A stretch of DNA of 64,000 nucleotides, taken from an uncultured Alistipes sp. (GTDB lineage: Bacteria > Bacteroidota > Bacteroidia > Bacteroidales > Rikenellaceae). The translations under genes were made by a program, and so were the position numbers. The stretch covers positions 1 through 64,000 of the forward strand of contig CAUDHE010000002.1 of assembly GCA_958449275.1 (NCBI GenBank), in the 5' to 3' direction. Numbering within the stretch: position 1 is the first letter of the stretch; the number at the start of each line of letters is the position of its first letter. Positions 18,334 to 28,060 of the stretch are shown here, piece by piece. A model generated the notes under the pieces. That model saw nothing but the letters and a program-made list of their open reading frames with translations. It had not been told where the DNA came from and searched no databases.

Positions 18334-20559
18334 TTATCGCTTGTTGCGCGGCTCGCGGTCGCCTCTTTCGCCGCGGGGACGTCCGCCCTCGCGGGGTTTG
18401 CGCTCACGCTCCACCCATCCCTCGGGCTTGGGAAGCAGCGCCTTGCGCGAAAGTTTGTATTTGTTGGTCTTGGGATCGACGCCTATGAGCTTCACCTCTA
18501 TGCGGTCGCCCTCCTTGAGACCCGTCTCTTCCATGGTCTCGAAACGCTTGTAGTCAATCTCCGAAATATGCAGCAAAGCCTCCTTGCCGGGCAGTATCTC
18601 GACGAACGCGCCGAACGATACGACGCTCTTGATCGGGCCTTCGTACACCTCGCCCACCTCGGGAACGGCAACGATAGCCTTGATGCGGGCCAAAGCTCCG
18701 TCCAAAGCCTCCTTGTCCACGCCGAAGATATCCACGACGCCCGCCACCTCGTTCTCGGTGATGGTGATGGTGGTATTGGTGGTCTTCTGAATGTCCTGAA
18801 TGACCTTGCCGCCCGGGCCGATAACGGCACCGATGAAGTCTTTGTCGATGGTGATCTGCACGATGCGGGGAACGAACGGACGGTAGTCGGCACGCGGCTC
18901 GGCTATGCACTCGGTGATCTTGCCCAGGATGTGCATGCGGCCTATGCGGGCCTGCTCCAGAGCCTTGGCCAGCACCTCGTACGAGAGGCCGTCGACCTTG
19001 ATATCCATCTGCGTGGCGGTGATACCGTCGGCGGTACCCGTCACCTTGAAGTCCATGTCGCCCAGGTGATCCTCGTCGCCGAGAATATCCGACAGCACGG
19101 CCCAGCGGCCCGTCGCCGAATCGGAAATAAGACCCATGGCGATACCCGAAACGGGTTTCTTGATCTTAACGCCCGCATCCATCAGAGCCAGCGTACCCGC
19201 GCAGACGGTAGCCATCGACGACGAACCGTTCGACTCCAGAATGTCCGACACTACGCGCAGCGCATATGGCATCGCCTCGCCCGTGGGGATCATGGGCTTC
19301 AGCGCACGCCAAGCCAAATGGCCATGGCCGATCTCGCGACGGCTCACACCGCGCGCGGGACGCGCCTCACCCGTAGAGAAAGGCGGGAAATTATAGTGAA
19401 GAGTAAATTTCTCGGTACCCTGCACCAAAGCCTCGTCGATCATCTTCTCGTCGAGCTTGGTACCGAGCGTGACGGTCGTGAGCGACTGCGTCTCGCCGCG
19501 GGTGAAGATGGCCGAACCGTGCGCCGCGGGCAGGTAGCCCACCTCGCACCAGATGGGGCGGATCTCGTCGGTACGGCGGCCGTCCAGACGCTTGCCCTCG
19601 TCGAGGATCATGTTGCGCATGGCCTTCTTCTGCACGTCGTCGTGGAAATATTTGTGGATCAGGGGAGCCTTCTCAACCAACTCCTCCTCCGTGAAGCGCG
19701 ACGCGAACTCGGCCTCCAGAGCGTCGAACGCATCCGAGCGCTCGTGCTTGGCCGTGCCGCTGGTGGCTATGGCGTAGGCCTTGTCGTAGAGCTCGGCGAT
19801 GATGGTCCGGCGCAACTCCTCGTCATTGTTCTCGTGGCAGTAGGTGCGCTTCACGTCCTTGCCCAGCTCTTTCGACAGCTCGATCTGTACGGCACACTGC
19901 TTCTTGATCTCTTCGTGGGCGAACTTGATGGCGCCGAGCATCACATCCTCCGACACCTCCTTCATCTCGCCCTCGACCATGAGGATGTTGTCGATGGTAC
20001 CTCCGACCATGATGTCGAGATCGGCGGCCTCCATCTGCGAGAAGTTGGGGTTGATTACGTACTCGCCGTCGATACGGGCCACGCGCACCTCCGAAATGGG
20101 ACCTCCGAAAGGAATGTCCGACACGGCCAGCGCAGCCGAGGCGGCCAGACCCGCCAGAGCGTCGGGCTGAATATCCTTATCGGCCGATATGAGGTTTACG
20201 GTAACGAACACGTCGGCATGGTAATCCGAAGGGAACAGAGGACGCAGTGCGCGGTCGATCAGACGCGCCACCAGCACTTCGGCGTCGCTGGCCTTGCCCT
20301 CGCGCTTCATGAAACCGCCGGGGAATCGTCCGCACGAAGCGAACTTCTCCTTGTATTCCACCTGCAAGGGCATGAAATCGGTACCCTCCTTGGCCTCCTT
20401 GGCGGCCACGACGGTACCCAGCAACATGGTGTCGCCCATCTTGACGACAACGGCACCGTCGGCCTGTTTGGCCAATTTGCCGGTCTCGATCATGATCTCG
20501 CGGCCGTCAGCCAGCGTGATCGTTTTTTGTACAGCGTTGTACAATTTCATTTCTTCCAT
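18334..20559 (-). CDS. pnp: Polyribonucleotide nucleotidyltransferase (PNPase)
   Basis: 741 aa. Two RNase-PH-type core domains (for example [20 protein letters not shown] near residues 70-90, and [20 protein letters not shown]), a KH domain with GPGGK near residue 580, a C-terminal S1 domain (about 650-715) and a basic Arg/Gly/Glu tail. This is the complete bacterial PNPase architecture, a phosphate-dependent 3'-5' exoribonuclease of the RNA-decay machinery. The gene follows rpsO on the same strand, as in many bacteria. Confidence 0.97.
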   Translation of the reverse strand: MEEMKLYNAVQKTITLADGREIMIETGKLAKQADGAVVVKMGDTMLLGTVVAAKEAKEGTDFMPLQVEYKEKFASCGRFPGGFMKREGKASDAEVLVARLIDRALRPLFPSDYHADVFVTVNLISADKDIQPDALAGLAASAALAVSDIPFGGPISEVRVARIDGEYVINPNFSQMEAADLDIMVGGTIDNILMVEGEMKEVSEDVMLGAIKFAHEEIKKQCAVQIELSKELGKDVKRTYCHENNDEELRRTIIAELYDKAYAIATSGTAKHERSDAFDALEAEFASRFTEEELVEKAPLIHKYFHDDVQKKAMRNMILDEGKRLDGRRTDEIRPIWCEVGYLPAAHGSAIFTRGETQSLTTVTLGTKLDEKMIDEALVQGTEKFTLHYNFPPFSTGEARPARGVSRREIGHGHLAWRALKPMIPTGEAMPYALRVVSDILESNGSSSMATVCAGTLALMDAGVKIKKPVSGIAMGLISDSATGRWAVLSDILGDEDHLGDMDFKVTGTADGITATQMDIKVDGLSYEVLAKALEQARIGRMHILGKITECIAEPRADYRPFVPRIVQITIDKDFIGAVIGPGGKVIQDIQKTTNTTITITENEVAGVVDIFGVDKEALDGALARIKAIVAVPEVGEVYEGPIKSVVSFGAFVEILPGKEALLHISEIDYKRFETMEETGLKEGDRIEVKLIGVDPKTNKYKLSRKALLPKPEGWVERERKPREGGRPRGERGDREPRNKR

Positions 20560-20667
20560 AAAATATTTTTCGTCTAATAAGAATTTTCACGCAAAAAATG
20601 TCCGACGAGCATCGCCCGTACGCCTCGTGCGGCGCGGCCGATCGTCCCGTCGCAACATTTTTCGGAG

Positions 20668-20695
20668 AAGAGGCTGTCTGTTCCGACAGCCTCTT
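20668..20695 (-). terminator. rpsO-pnp intergenic hairpin
   Basis: An 11-bp perfect stem AAGAGGCTGTC with its complement (20668-20678 with 20685-20695), 6-base loop, lies 18 bases after the rpsO stop. On the minus strand it is followed by CTCC rather than a T run, so it may be partial, letting some transcripts run into pnp, or act as a processing site. Confidence 0.6.
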
Positions 20696-20713
20696 TTACG
20701 CCTCGATCGCGGA

Positions 20714-20986
20714 TTACTTGCGGAGATTGAGAGTCTTGATGATTGCGCGGTAGCGCTCGATGTCGATCTCCTTGAGGTACTCCAGCAACTGGCGACGCTT
20801 ACCTACCAAACGCAACAGCGAGCGCTGCGTTCCGAAGTCGTGCTTGTTGCTCTTGAGGTGCTCAGTAAGGTGGCTGATACGGTACGAAAACAGCGCGATC
20901 TGGCTCTCTGGAGAACCCGTATCGGTGTTAGACTTGCCGTACTTGCCGAAAAGCTCTTGCTTTTTCTCTGCTGTTAAATAAGCCAT
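20714..20986 (-). CDS. rpsO: 30S ribosomal protein S15
   Basis: 90 aa with the S15 core: GSPESQIALFSYRISHLTEH, then NKHDFGTQRSLLRLVGKRR and LLEYLKEIDIERYRAIIKTL. It binds 16S rRNA early in assembly of the small subunit. It is first in the rpsO-pnp-OmpA/TPR order and has a strong promoter about 110 bases upstream. The leader could carry S15 autoregulation, but no specific structure is proven. Confidence 0.97.
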   Translation of the reverse strand: MAYLTAEKKQELFGKYGKSNTDTGSPESQIALFSYRISHLTEHLKSNKHDFGTQRSLLRLVGKRRQLLEYLKEIDIERYRAIIKTLNLRK

Positions 20987-21095
20987 AAAAAAATTTGATT
21001 TGTGGACCGCGGCGCATTCCGTCCAGAACGCACACGACCCGAGGTTTCACTCCGCGACGCATTCCCCTTACCGTGAATAACGTCGGAGCGTGCGA

Positions 21096-21127
21096 CAAAA
21101 TTAATTCGAATTTAATTCAGATACAAA
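21096..21127 (-). promoter_or_regulatory. rpsO promoter
   Basis: Minus strand: -7 TAATTTTG at 21096-21103 and -33 TTTG at 21124-21127, spacer 20 bases. The rpsO leader is about 100 bases. Confidence 0.78.
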
Positions 21128-21210
21128 TATTTTGCGCTCAAAAAAGACGATTTTCCGCCCCTTCGGACCCCGTTTTTTCTCGGCTTTGACGATAATTTGC
21201 CAAAATTACG

Positions 21211-21218
21211 TATATTTG
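21211..21218 (+). promoter_or_regulatory. -7 element of the apbE operon
   Basis: TATATTTG lies 86 bases before the apbE start. A TTTG at 21185-21188 would give a 22-base spacer, longer than usual. Confidence 0.6.
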
Positions 21219-21296
21219 CGCAGTAATGCCGATGCGGCGAGCGGTGCGGCAACGCACGCGGGAACACCTCCCGAGGCTCGGCGGTCGTGCGGAATT

Positions 21297-22346
21297 ATGT
21301 ACCGTACAATGAATTTACGAACTCTTTGCCTGTCTTCGTGCATGGCAGCCGCGCTCGTGACAGCGGGATGCCGCAAGGTCGATGCCCCCTATGCGGAGGT
21401 CGACGGCGAAATGCTGGGCACGTTCGTGCACGTCAGCGCCCGTACCGCACTCCCTTCGTCGGAGCTCTACGCACGGGTGAAGGCGATCGACGCCGAGATG
21501 AAACGCTCGATGTCGATCTTCGACGACGAATCGCTTCTGAGCCGCATAAACCGAGGCGAGACCGACAGCGTGGACAATCACATAAAATTCAATCTCGAAC
21601 TGGCGGGGCGCGTCAACGCCGAGAGCGACGGAGCCTACGACGTGACGGTGAAGCCGTTGGTCGAGGCATACGGCTTCGCGGGCAAGGACCGCTCGCGAAC
21701 GGTGAACGTCGATTCGATCATGCAATTCGTAGGGTTCGGCAAAGTGCGCGTCGAGGGCGATCGTCTGGCGAAGGACGACCCGCGCATACAGCTCGATTTC
21801 AATTCGATAGCCAAAGGATACACGGTCGACGCGGTGGCCCGCATGCTCCGCGAGGCGGGTATAGACGACTATCTGGTCGATATCGGCGGCGAGGTGAGTT
21901 GCAGCGGCAAGAATCCCAAAGGCGACGCATGGCGGGTGGGGGTGGAGACCCCGTTCGACGGCAACGACATACCGGGCAGCCACGTGCAGCAGGTCATATC
22001 GCTGAGCGACTGCGCGCTGGCCACATCGGGCAACTACCGCCGATACTACATCGACGATCGGGGCCGCAAGGTGGCTCATACGATAGATCCCTCGACGGGA
22101 TTGAGCGCGGTGACCGACCTGCTGTCGGCCACGGTGGCGGCAGCCACGTGCGCCGAGGCCGATGCCTACGGCACCATGTTCATGGCCTTGGGCAAGGAGA
22201 GAGCCATAGAGTATGCCCGCCGTCTGGAGAGCCGCGGCGTGCTGGTCTATTTCATAACGGCCGCGGCCGACGGAGGCTACGAAGTATACTATTCGAAGGC
22301 TTTGGGCGCGGCATTGAAGCACATCGAAGGATTTCACGCTATTTGA
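21297..22346 (+). CDS. apbE: FAD:protein FMN transferase (ApbE), lipoprotein
   Basis: 349 aa. Lipobox TAGC (Cys 25). ApbE motifs are present: LDFNSIAKGYTVD, YLVDIGGEVSCSGKN, HTIDPSTGL and the late ADAYGTMFMALG (Mg-binding Asp/Thr region). It transfers FMN covalently to Thr in NQR/RNF subunits and related flavoproteins in the periplasm, and none of those targets is in this window. The ATG at 21297 is chosen, and 21309 (MNLRTLCL) is also possible. A lipid-kinase gene follows 38 bases later. Confidence 0.93.
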   Translation: MYRTMNLRTLCLSSCMAAALVTAGCRKVDAPYAEVDGEMLGTFVHVSARTALPSSELYARVKAIDAEMKRSMSIFDDESLLSRINRGETDSVDNHIKFNLELAGRVNAESDGAYDVTVKPLVEAYGFAGKDRSRTVNVDSIMQFVGFGKVRVEGDRLAKDDPRIQLDFNSIAKGYTVDAVARMLREAGIDDYLVDIGGEVSCSGKNPKGDAWRVGVETPFDGNDIPGSHVQQVISLSDCALATSGNYRRYYIDDRGRKVAHTIDPSTGLSAVTDLLSATVAAATCAEADAYGTMFMALGKERAIEYARRLESRGVLVYFITAAADGGYEVYYSKALGAALKHIEGFHAI

Positions 22347-22384
22347 TCGACGGCGGGACCGTCGGTCGAAAACGTAAGAATAAT

Positions 22385-23284
22385 ATGAGAAAAGCAGTGT
22401 TGCTATATAATACGCAGGCGGGACGCGGCAAGATCGGTCGTAACATCGACAAGATCGTAGCCGTTTTCCACGAGGCGGGTTACGACATGCGGCCGAAGAT
22501 CATAGAGTTCGGCGAAAATCCGCTCGACGGAAACGAGAATGTCGATCTGGCGGTAGTCGCGGGCGGCGACGGAACTCTTAATTACATAATTAACGCCATG
22601 AAACGCAAGGGGTTGTCGCTCACGTTGGGTGTCATACCCGCGGGTACGGCCAACGATTTCGCAGGGGCGCTGGGCATGTCGCGCAACATCCTGAAAGCCG
22701 CACGGCAGATAGCATGCGGCACGGTGGAACAGATCGATTGCGGCGTGATGGAGCAGATAGGCCGCGGACGCGAAAAGGATATCTATTTCGTCAACATATT
22801 CAGTTTCGGAATCTTCACCACCACATCGCAACATACGCCCGAGGGGCTGAAGCATCGTATAGGCCGTCTGGCCTATCTCTTCGCGGGTCTGAAGGATCTG
22901 AAGAATCTGCACAGCATACCGCTCACCATCGCCACCGACGAGGAGACGTTCGAGTATCAGACGCTGATGGGGCTGGTGTTCAACGGCGAGACGGCGGGAC
23001 GCGTGCCTTTGGCGCGCAAATCGAGCCTGCGCGACGGAGTGTTCGACTGTCTGTTCCTGCGCAAGCGTAATCCGTTGCTCTCGGCGTGCGACATGCTGCT
23101 GTATGTGTTGGGGATAAACACGGGAGCCGTAAAATTCCTGCGCACGGGCACCCTCACGCTCACGACCCCCGTAAGCGAGGATACGGATGTCGACGGACAG
23201 CGCGGAGGCAAGTTCCCGATGAGAGTGAAATGCCTTCACGGCGACCTGAACGTGATCTGCCCGAGCGACCGCGCGGCGGAGTGA
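22385..23284 (+). CDS. Diacylglycerol kinase / YegS-like lipid kinase
   Basis: 299 aa. The DAGK catalytic domain has the hallmark VVAGGDGTLNYIINAM (near residues 57-72) and LGVIPAGTANDFAGALGM (ATP and substrate loops). The C-terminal beta-sandwich carries FNGETAGRVPLARKSSLRDG and ends with an Asp/Gly-rich VDGQRGG segment as in YegS/DagK. It phosphorylates a lipid, perhaps diacylglycerol or a sphingolipid precursor, at the cytosolic membrane face. Probably co-transcribed with apbE. Confidence 0.9.
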   Translation: MRKAVLLYNTQAGRGKIGRNIDKIVAVFHEAGYDMRPKIIEFGENPLDGNENVDLAVVAGGDGTLNYIINAMKRKGLSLTLGVIPAGTANDFAGALGMSRNILKAARQIACGTVEQIDCGVMEQIGRGREKDIYFVNIFSFGIFTTTSQHTPEGLKHRIGRLAYLFAGLKDLKNLHSIPLTIATDEETFEYQTLMGLVFNGETAGRVPLARKSSLRDGVFDCLFLRKRNPLLSACDMLLYVLGINTGAVKFLRTGTLTLTTPVSEDTDVDGQRGGKFPMRVKCLHGDLNVICPSDRAAE

Positions 23285-23449
23285 GGACAGGCATCGCATA
23301 TGCGGCCGAAGTCCCCTCCCGAGGATGGGATTTAGGGGAGGGTCGGATTTGCAAACGCGGCCGAAGGTCGCGAACGGAACGACGGGCGGACGAGATCCGC
23401 AGTCGGAAAACACGCTAAGTGTTGAGGATACAATTGCCAAACAGAATAT

Positions 23450-24367
23450 ATGGAGAGAAAGAGCGTTTGTGAGGAAGTTAACAAGATTTCTATTTCGAAA
23501 ATTCAAAAATATTTTACCGGCGGCGGATTCATCTCCGACAAGTTGGTGCTGTCGCCTTTGGTGAACTTTCGCACTCTGGAGGGGCCGCCGAGCGCCATCG
23601 ACGGCATCACGATAGGCGTGGTGTGCAACGGCACCGCGAAGACGGTCATCAACGGCCGCTCCTACGAAATGCGCTCCAATTCGGTCTTTCTGTTGCGCGA
23701 GGATTCGGTGATGGAGTCTTTCCGATGCAGCAAGGCTTGCATGGGATATCTGATAACCTATTCGCGCGAATTTCTCGATTCGGTGAATATCGACACGGCC
23801 GATTTCCTGTCCTCGTACATGATGTTCAGCATGCGTTCGTGCTTTGCGGTGGAGCCTGTCGCGGGCGAACGCCTGCACCGCATGTTGGCCATGTTGTCCG
23901 ACGCCGCACGGTCGAGCGTGGGCGATGTCTACGGCGACAAGATCGTAGCCTCGCTGTTCACATCTTTTTTCTATACTCTCATATCGATCATCGCGTCCAA
24001 TGCCGCGGCTTTCAAAGCCGAAGGACGCAGGAATCGCAGCGACGAACTGCTGTCGAAGTTCTTCGCCGCCCTGAGCGCCGATTGCGAGCGCGAACGTTCG
24101 GTGGAATACTACGCCGCCAAACTCAACATCAGTCCCAAATATCTGTCGCTCATATGCAAGAACAAGACGGGCAGCAACGCTTCGCGTATCATCGACGAGG
24201 CCGTGATACGCAAGGCCAAGGAGTTGTTGACACGAACGGGCATGAGCATTCAGGAGGTTTCCGACCGACTCAATTTCGTGTCGCAGTCGTTCTTCGGCAA
24301 ATATTTCAAACAACGAGTCGGCATTTCGCCCTCCCGTTACAAGGTCGGCGGCTGCAAACGGCCGTAA
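23450..24367 (+). CDS. AraC-family transcriptional regulator
   Basis: 305 aa. The N-terminal cupin-like sensor region (about 20-150) carries IGVVCNGTAKTVINGRSYEM. Two C-terminal helix-turn-helix motifs follow (about 215-300): YYAAKLNISPKYLSLICKNK and the AraC signature IQEVSDRLNFVSQSFFGKYF. The effector is unknown. No TAnnTTTG element is evident upstream. The closest downstream gene is a small lipoprotein with its own promoter, a possible target. Confidence 0.9.
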   Translation: MERKSVCEEVNKISISKIQKYFTGGGFISDKLVLSPLVNFRTLEGPPSAIDGITIGVVCNGTAKTVINGRSYEMRSNSVFLLREDSVMESFRCSKACMGYLITYSREFLDSVNIDTADFLSSYMMFSMRSCFAVEPVAGERLHRMLAMLSDAARSSVGDVYGDKIVASLFTSFFYTLISIIASNAAAFKAEGRRNRSDELLSKFFAALSADCERERSVEYYAAKLNISPKYLSLICKNKTGSNASRIIDEAVIRKAKELLTRTGMSIQEVSDRLNFVSQSFFGKYFKQRVGISPSRYKVGGCKRP

Positions 24368-24480
24368 TCCCTTAACCGATCCGCAATCCCGATACAATTA
24401 TGTTCCCGAGTCGAATACGAGACGGGGCTTAACATCTGTTTCAAGGAAAAAAATCGATTTTCATCTAAAAAAACACGGAA

Positions 24481-24511
24481 TTCGAGGGGGGGGGAATTTT
24501 TACTATATTTG
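24481..24511 (+). promoter_or_regulatory. Promoter with a G9 tract in its spacer
   Basis: The -7 element TATATTTG is at 24504-24511. A near -33 (TTCG, 24481-24484) would leave a 19-base spacer. Positions 24486-24494 inside that spacer are nine consecutive G, a slippage-prone tract. Confidence 0.6.
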
Positions 24512-24584
24512 TACCGAATCTCCTTTGGCCGTCCCGTGCGACGGTTCGGAGATTCGAAGTTTTACGTACCAAAATTTATTCCGA

Positions 24585-25286
24585 ATGAAAACCGCATTTC
24601 CGTTGGCAGCCGCCTTGCTGCTGTTCACTGCCGTCGCCTGTTCGAAGGACGACGCGCCGACCGATCCCGAAGGAACCGTATCGCTCAACATGCTCAACTC
24701 CGACAACGGACAAACGTCGCTGGGTAACATGGGAGTATATATCAACAGCTCCGACAACTTCGTATGCCGCAATTGCAGCATGGCCGAGGCAGGTCCGTCG
24801 GGCGGGCTCTCGTCCATCGATCGCCTTTTGCTGAATAATCTGGCCAAGCAGGTGGCCGTGCGCAATGGTTACGGCTACGCCGTTTACAGAGACGACGATA
24901 TCCTCCGATTCCCTTCGGGACAGACAGCCTTGTTGGCCGATGCCATATATTACCGCATGAGAGTCGAGACGAAACTTACCGACAGCGAGACGAAAGAGTC
25001 CATAGGCGCGCACGTGAAATACATATCGGATCGCGCCGAACGCCATTCGCTGCCTTTGCCGGGCGAATATGTCTACGATATGAGACACGCGTACAGTTAC
25101 TGGGTAGATAATATTCCGCTCGAAAAAATAGACGAGATGTTAATAGATTCGCCTCTGACGATAGAGGAGATCGGCGCTCCCGAAGGACGGATGGTGCTGG
25201 TTTCGAGAAACGGTGCGGAGTACGGTCGCTACAGACTCGCCTTCCGCCAAAAGGACGTATGGTCGTATGTGCTGTTAGATCTTTAA
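24585..25286 (+). CDS. Bacteroidales lipoprotein, possibly DUF5036-like
   Basis: 233 aa. The lipobox ends TAVAC (Cys 19), followed by a flexible KDDAPTDPEG linker. The segment SLNMLNSDNGQTSLGN then VYINSSDNF resembles a Bacteroidales lipoprotein family (DUF5036) as I remember it. No catalytic motif is seen. It is probably anchored in the outer membrane or on the surface. Transcription starts from a promoter whose spacer contains nine G, so expression may be variable. A terminator follows. Confidence 0.7.
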   Translation: MKTAFPLAAALLLFTAVACSKDDAPTDPEGTVSLNMLNSDNGQTSLGNMGVYINSSDNFVCRNCSMAEAGPSGGLSSIDRLLLNNLAKQVAVRNGYGYAVYRDDDILRFPSGQTALLADAIYYRMRVETKLTDSETKESIGAHVKYISDRAERHSLPLPGEYVYDMRHAYSYWVDNIPLEKIDEMLIDSPLTIEEIGAPEGRMVLVSRNGAEYGRYRLAFRQKDVWSYVLLDL

Positions 25287-25325
25287 TACCATTTCGCGGA
25301 ATGCTTCCGCCATGACTTGAAAACG

Positions 25326-25354
25326 GCCGCCCGACATGTTCGGACGGCTTTTTT
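25326..25354 (+). terminator. Terminator after the DUF5036-like gene
   Basis: The stem GCCG-CCGA/TCGG-CGGC with one C-A mismatch (25326-25334 with 25340-25348) is followed by TTTTTT. Confidence 0.85.
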
Positions 25355-25506
25355 ACGAAAACTTGCGCGCTCCGTGCGGAATAGAGCCGCCCGGGCCCCG
25401 CATGGAGCCCGACGGTTAGAAGCAAAGTTTTCTCGTTGCCGCGACCGCAAATTTTATTGTTTTTGCCGACAAATCCTATCCTCGCAGACCGAAACTCCGA
25501 CAAGGA

Positions 25507-25536
25507 TTGCGAATCGAGAAAATATGACTATATTTG
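25507..25536 (+). promoter_or_regulatory. Promoter of the first Lrp/AsnC gene
   Basis: -33 TTG at 25507-25509 and -7 TATATTTG at 25529-25536, spacer 19 bases. The leader is about 70 bases. Confidence 0.72.
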
Positions 25537-25610
25537 TCGTTGCGAGCATGTTTTTCGACCATGACATCGCATGCAATGCGCCGTCGAAATAATTTTATTC
25601 CTCGAACACT

Positions 25611-26081
25611 TTGGACAAAACCGATATCAAAATACTGAAAATCCTTCAGGAGAACTCGCGACTCACGATCAAGGAACTTGCCGCGCGAGTCAACTTGTCG
25701 CCCACGCCCGTGTTCGAACGCATGCGCAGACTCGATGCCGAGGGATACATCAAGAAATATACGGTCGTATTGGACGCCGCGAAACTCAATTGCGGTCTCG
25801 CGGTCTTCTGCCACGTGAAGTTGAGCCGCATGAACAGCGACGTGGCCTCCCAATTCGAATGCGTGGTGCGCGGAATACCCGAAGTTACAGAGTGTTACAA
25901 CATATCGGGCGACTACGACTATCTGCTGAAGATACATGCTCCCGACATGAAATATTACCGCGAGTTCCTCATCAACGTGTTGGGTGCCGTCGACTGCCTC
26001 GGGTCGTTCACGAGTACCTTCGTAATGGACGAGGTGAAACACGATTACGGCATTCCCCTCCTGGGCGACGAACGGCCGTAG
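25611..26081 (+). CDS. Lrp/AsnC-family transcriptional regulator (TTG start)
   Basis: 156 aa. N-terminal HTH (about 4-55, KILQENSRLTIKELAARVNL then SPTPVFERMRRL) and a C-terminal RAM ligand-binding domain (VKLSRMNSDV, YNISGDYDYLLKIHAPDM). These regulators respond to amino acids as octamers. The only start that keeps the DNA-binding helix is TTG at 25611, because an in-frame TAA lies at 25590-25592 and no ATG or GTG falls between. The gene is alone between its own promoter and that of the next gene. Confidence 0.9.
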   Translation: MDKTDIKILKILQENSRLTIKELAARVNLSPTPVFERMRRLDAEGYIKKYTVVLDAAKLNCGLAVFCHVKLSRMNSDVASQFECVVRGIPEVTECYNISGDYDYLLKIHAPDMKYYREFLINVLGAVDCLGSFTSTFVMDEVKHDYGIPLLGDERP

Positions 26082-26144
26082 TTTTATCCCTATGAGCCGC
26101 CGCATTTGCGAAATACCACTCCGTCCGTGCAAAATGCAAGCAGG

Positions 26145-26176
26145 TTTGCTTTTGCAGTCGCTTATTAGTATCTTTG
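26145..26176 (+). promoter_or_regulatory. Promoter of the DUF4091 glycosidase-like gene
   Basis: -33 TTTG at 26145-26148 and -7 TATCTTTG at 26169-26176, spacer 20 bases, 65 bases before the ATG. Confidence 0.78.
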
Positions 26177-26241
26177 TAATGCGAGGCGGTTGCGTCGCCT
26201 GTGCCGTAGTGCGGATTTCAACAACTTTAATAACATCTGAC

Positions 26242-27984
26242 ATGAATCTACCTAAACTTATCACCATTTCGGCAGCCGTAGCGGCGGGGATCGTCGTCGC
26301 GGCATGCGGCAGAGTATCGGAACCCGTTGTCACGTTCGTCGAGCCCGACGATCCGTCGCCTGTCACGGCCGAGGCCCTAAAGGCTTGGACCGACACACGA
26401 AAAGGACTTCACGGAGCGTGGGGCGATCCCGACCTGCGTTACTCGCGCAGCGAAGTGCCGCAGCCGCTCGACTGCGAGAACTTCGAAATAACCGCATGGC
26501 GGGGCGAACGCGCCTCGGCGCAGTTCCTGCTTTGGACAGCCGACGGTGCCGACGGCGTGGAGTGCCGCGTAGAGGATTTCCGATCGGACAACGCCACGCT
26601 GCCCGCTTCGACTGCCTGCACGCGATTCGTGCGTTACACGCTTGCCGACAGCGTGTTCCGTGTGGGCGGTCCGACCATCCTGTCGCCCGATATGCTCGAC
26701 ACGCTGTCGCGTTTCGACATGGCGCCGCGCACCGTACGTCCCGTATGGGTGACGGTCGAGGTGCCTCGCGACGCCGCGGCGGGAGTATACCGTTCGCAGA
26801 TCGTAGCCACCCGAAACGGATGCGGAAAGGTGCGTATGCCTCTTACGCTGGTAGTGCAGGATCACACACTTCCCGAACCCGCCGAGTGGAGCTATCACCT
26901 CGATCTGTGGCAACACCCCTCGTCGGTGGCCCGCGCTCAGGGGCTCGACATGTGGGGCGATGCCCATTTCGAAGCCATGAAACCCATCATGACCATGCTC
27001 GCCGAAGCCGGACAGAAGGTGGTGACCGCCACGCTCAACAAGGATCCGTGGAACCATCAGTGCTACGACGGATACGAGAACATGATCGAGTGGACCCGCC
27101 GCAAGGACGGCACATGGAGCTACAATTACGAGGTGTTCGACCGCTGGGTCGAAATGATGTTCTCGCTGGGCATCGACAAGATGATAAACTGCTATTCGAT
27201 GGTACCGTGGAACTGCGAACTCGACTATTTCGACGAGGCGCAAGGCAAGACCGTCACCGTAAAGGCCGAACCCGGCAAACCCGAGTTCCCCGCTATGTGG
27301 GAGCCGTTTTTGGCCGACTTCAAAAAACATCTGGCCGACAAGGGATGGCTGGGCATTACCAACATAGCCATGGACGAGCGTTCGCCCGAGGCGATGGACG
27401 CCGCAGTGAAGGTTCTGGAGAAGTGCGCTCCCGAAATGGGCTTTGCGCTGGCCGACAACCACAAGTCGTATAAGAAATACACCATGATGCGCGACGTTTG
27501 CGTGGCTCAGGGGCAGCCCGCCGACCATGCCGACATAGAGGCCCGCCGTGCGCAGGGATTCAACACCACGTTCTATGTCTGCTGCGGTCCGCTCTATCCC
27601 AACACGTTCACCTATTCGGCGCCGTTCGAGGCCGAGCTTTTGGGTTGGTACGGTCTCGCATGGGATTACGACGGCATGCTGCGCTGGGCCTACAACTCGT
27701 GGCCCGCTGATCCGCAGACCGATTCGCGTTACGGTACATGGAGCTCGGGCGACACCTATCTGGTGTATCCTCATGCCCGTTCGTCGATACGATTCGAGCG
27801 TCTGATCGACGGTATCGAGGCGGCGGAGAAGGTGCGCGCGCTTCGTGCCGCGGGTGTCGACACATCGGCCGTGGAGGCTGCATTGGCGAAGATCCGCGCC
27901 ACGAACGTGAACGACCACACGCAGCCGTGGCGGCAGATCACAGCCGAAGCGCGCACCGCCCTGAACGAGGTTTCGGCGAAGTAG
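26242..27984 (+). CDS. Glycoside-hydrolase-like lipoprotein with DUF4091 (GH123-related)
   Basis: 580 aa. Lipobox VAAC (Cys 22). An N-terminal beta-sandwich (about 60-210) precedes a TIM-barrel-like domain with NIAMDERSPEAM, which matches the conserved acidic Asp-Glu pair of GH123 beta-N-acetylgalactosaminidases and relatives. The C-terminal part (WYGLAWDYDGMLRWAYNSWP) is typical of DUF4091. It likely cleaves amino-sugar-containing glycans at the cell surface or in the periplasm; the exact substrate is not readable. The start at 26242 gives a clean signal peptide after a complete promoter. Confidence 0.83.
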   Translation: MNLPKLITISAAVAAGIVVAACGRVSEPVVTFVEPDDPSPVTAEALKAWTDTRKGLHGAWGDPDLRYSRSEVPQPLDCENFEITAWRGERASAQFLLWTADGADGVECRVEDFRSDNATLPASTACTRFVRYTLADSVFRVGGPTILSPDMLDTLSRFDMAPRTVRPVWVTVEVPRDAAAGVYRSQIVATRNGCGKVRMPLTLVVQDHTLPEPAEWSYHLDLWQHPSSVARAQGLDMWGDAHFEAMKPIMTMLAEAGQKVVTATLNKDPWNHQCYDGYENMIEWTRRKDGTWSYNYEVFDRWVEMMFSLGIDKMINCYSMVPWNCELDYFDEAQGKTVTVKAEPGKPEFPAMWEPFLADFKKHLADKGWLGITNIAMDERSPEAMDAAVKVLEKCAPEMGFALADNHKSYKKYTMMRDVCVAQGQPADHADIEARRAQGFNTTFYVCCGPLYPNTFTYSAPFEAELLGWYGLAWDYDGMLRWAYNSWPADPQTDSRYGTWSSGDTYLVYPHARSSIRFERLIDGIEAAEKVRALRAAGVDTSAVEAALAKIRATNVNDHTQPWRQITAEARTALNEVSAK

Positions 27985-28060
27985 AGCGCAACCGCCGCGC
28001 AGGGCGACAGGATAGAAACGTCGCATGCGGCAGGCAGTCGAAAAATTCGAGGTTTTATAT

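Noticed and set aside
18568..20577. A 669-codon open frame on the plus strand opposite pnp (similar long ones opposite rpsA, susC and the OmpA/TPR gene)
   Set aside because: Composition is Arg/His/Val-rich antisense of high-GC codons and has no domain. The opposite strand encodes an unmistakable conserved protein.
23313..23338. CCCTCCC/GGGAGGG pairing after the lipid kinase gene as a terminator
   Set aside because: The stem is only seven pairs with a long loop and no T run follows.
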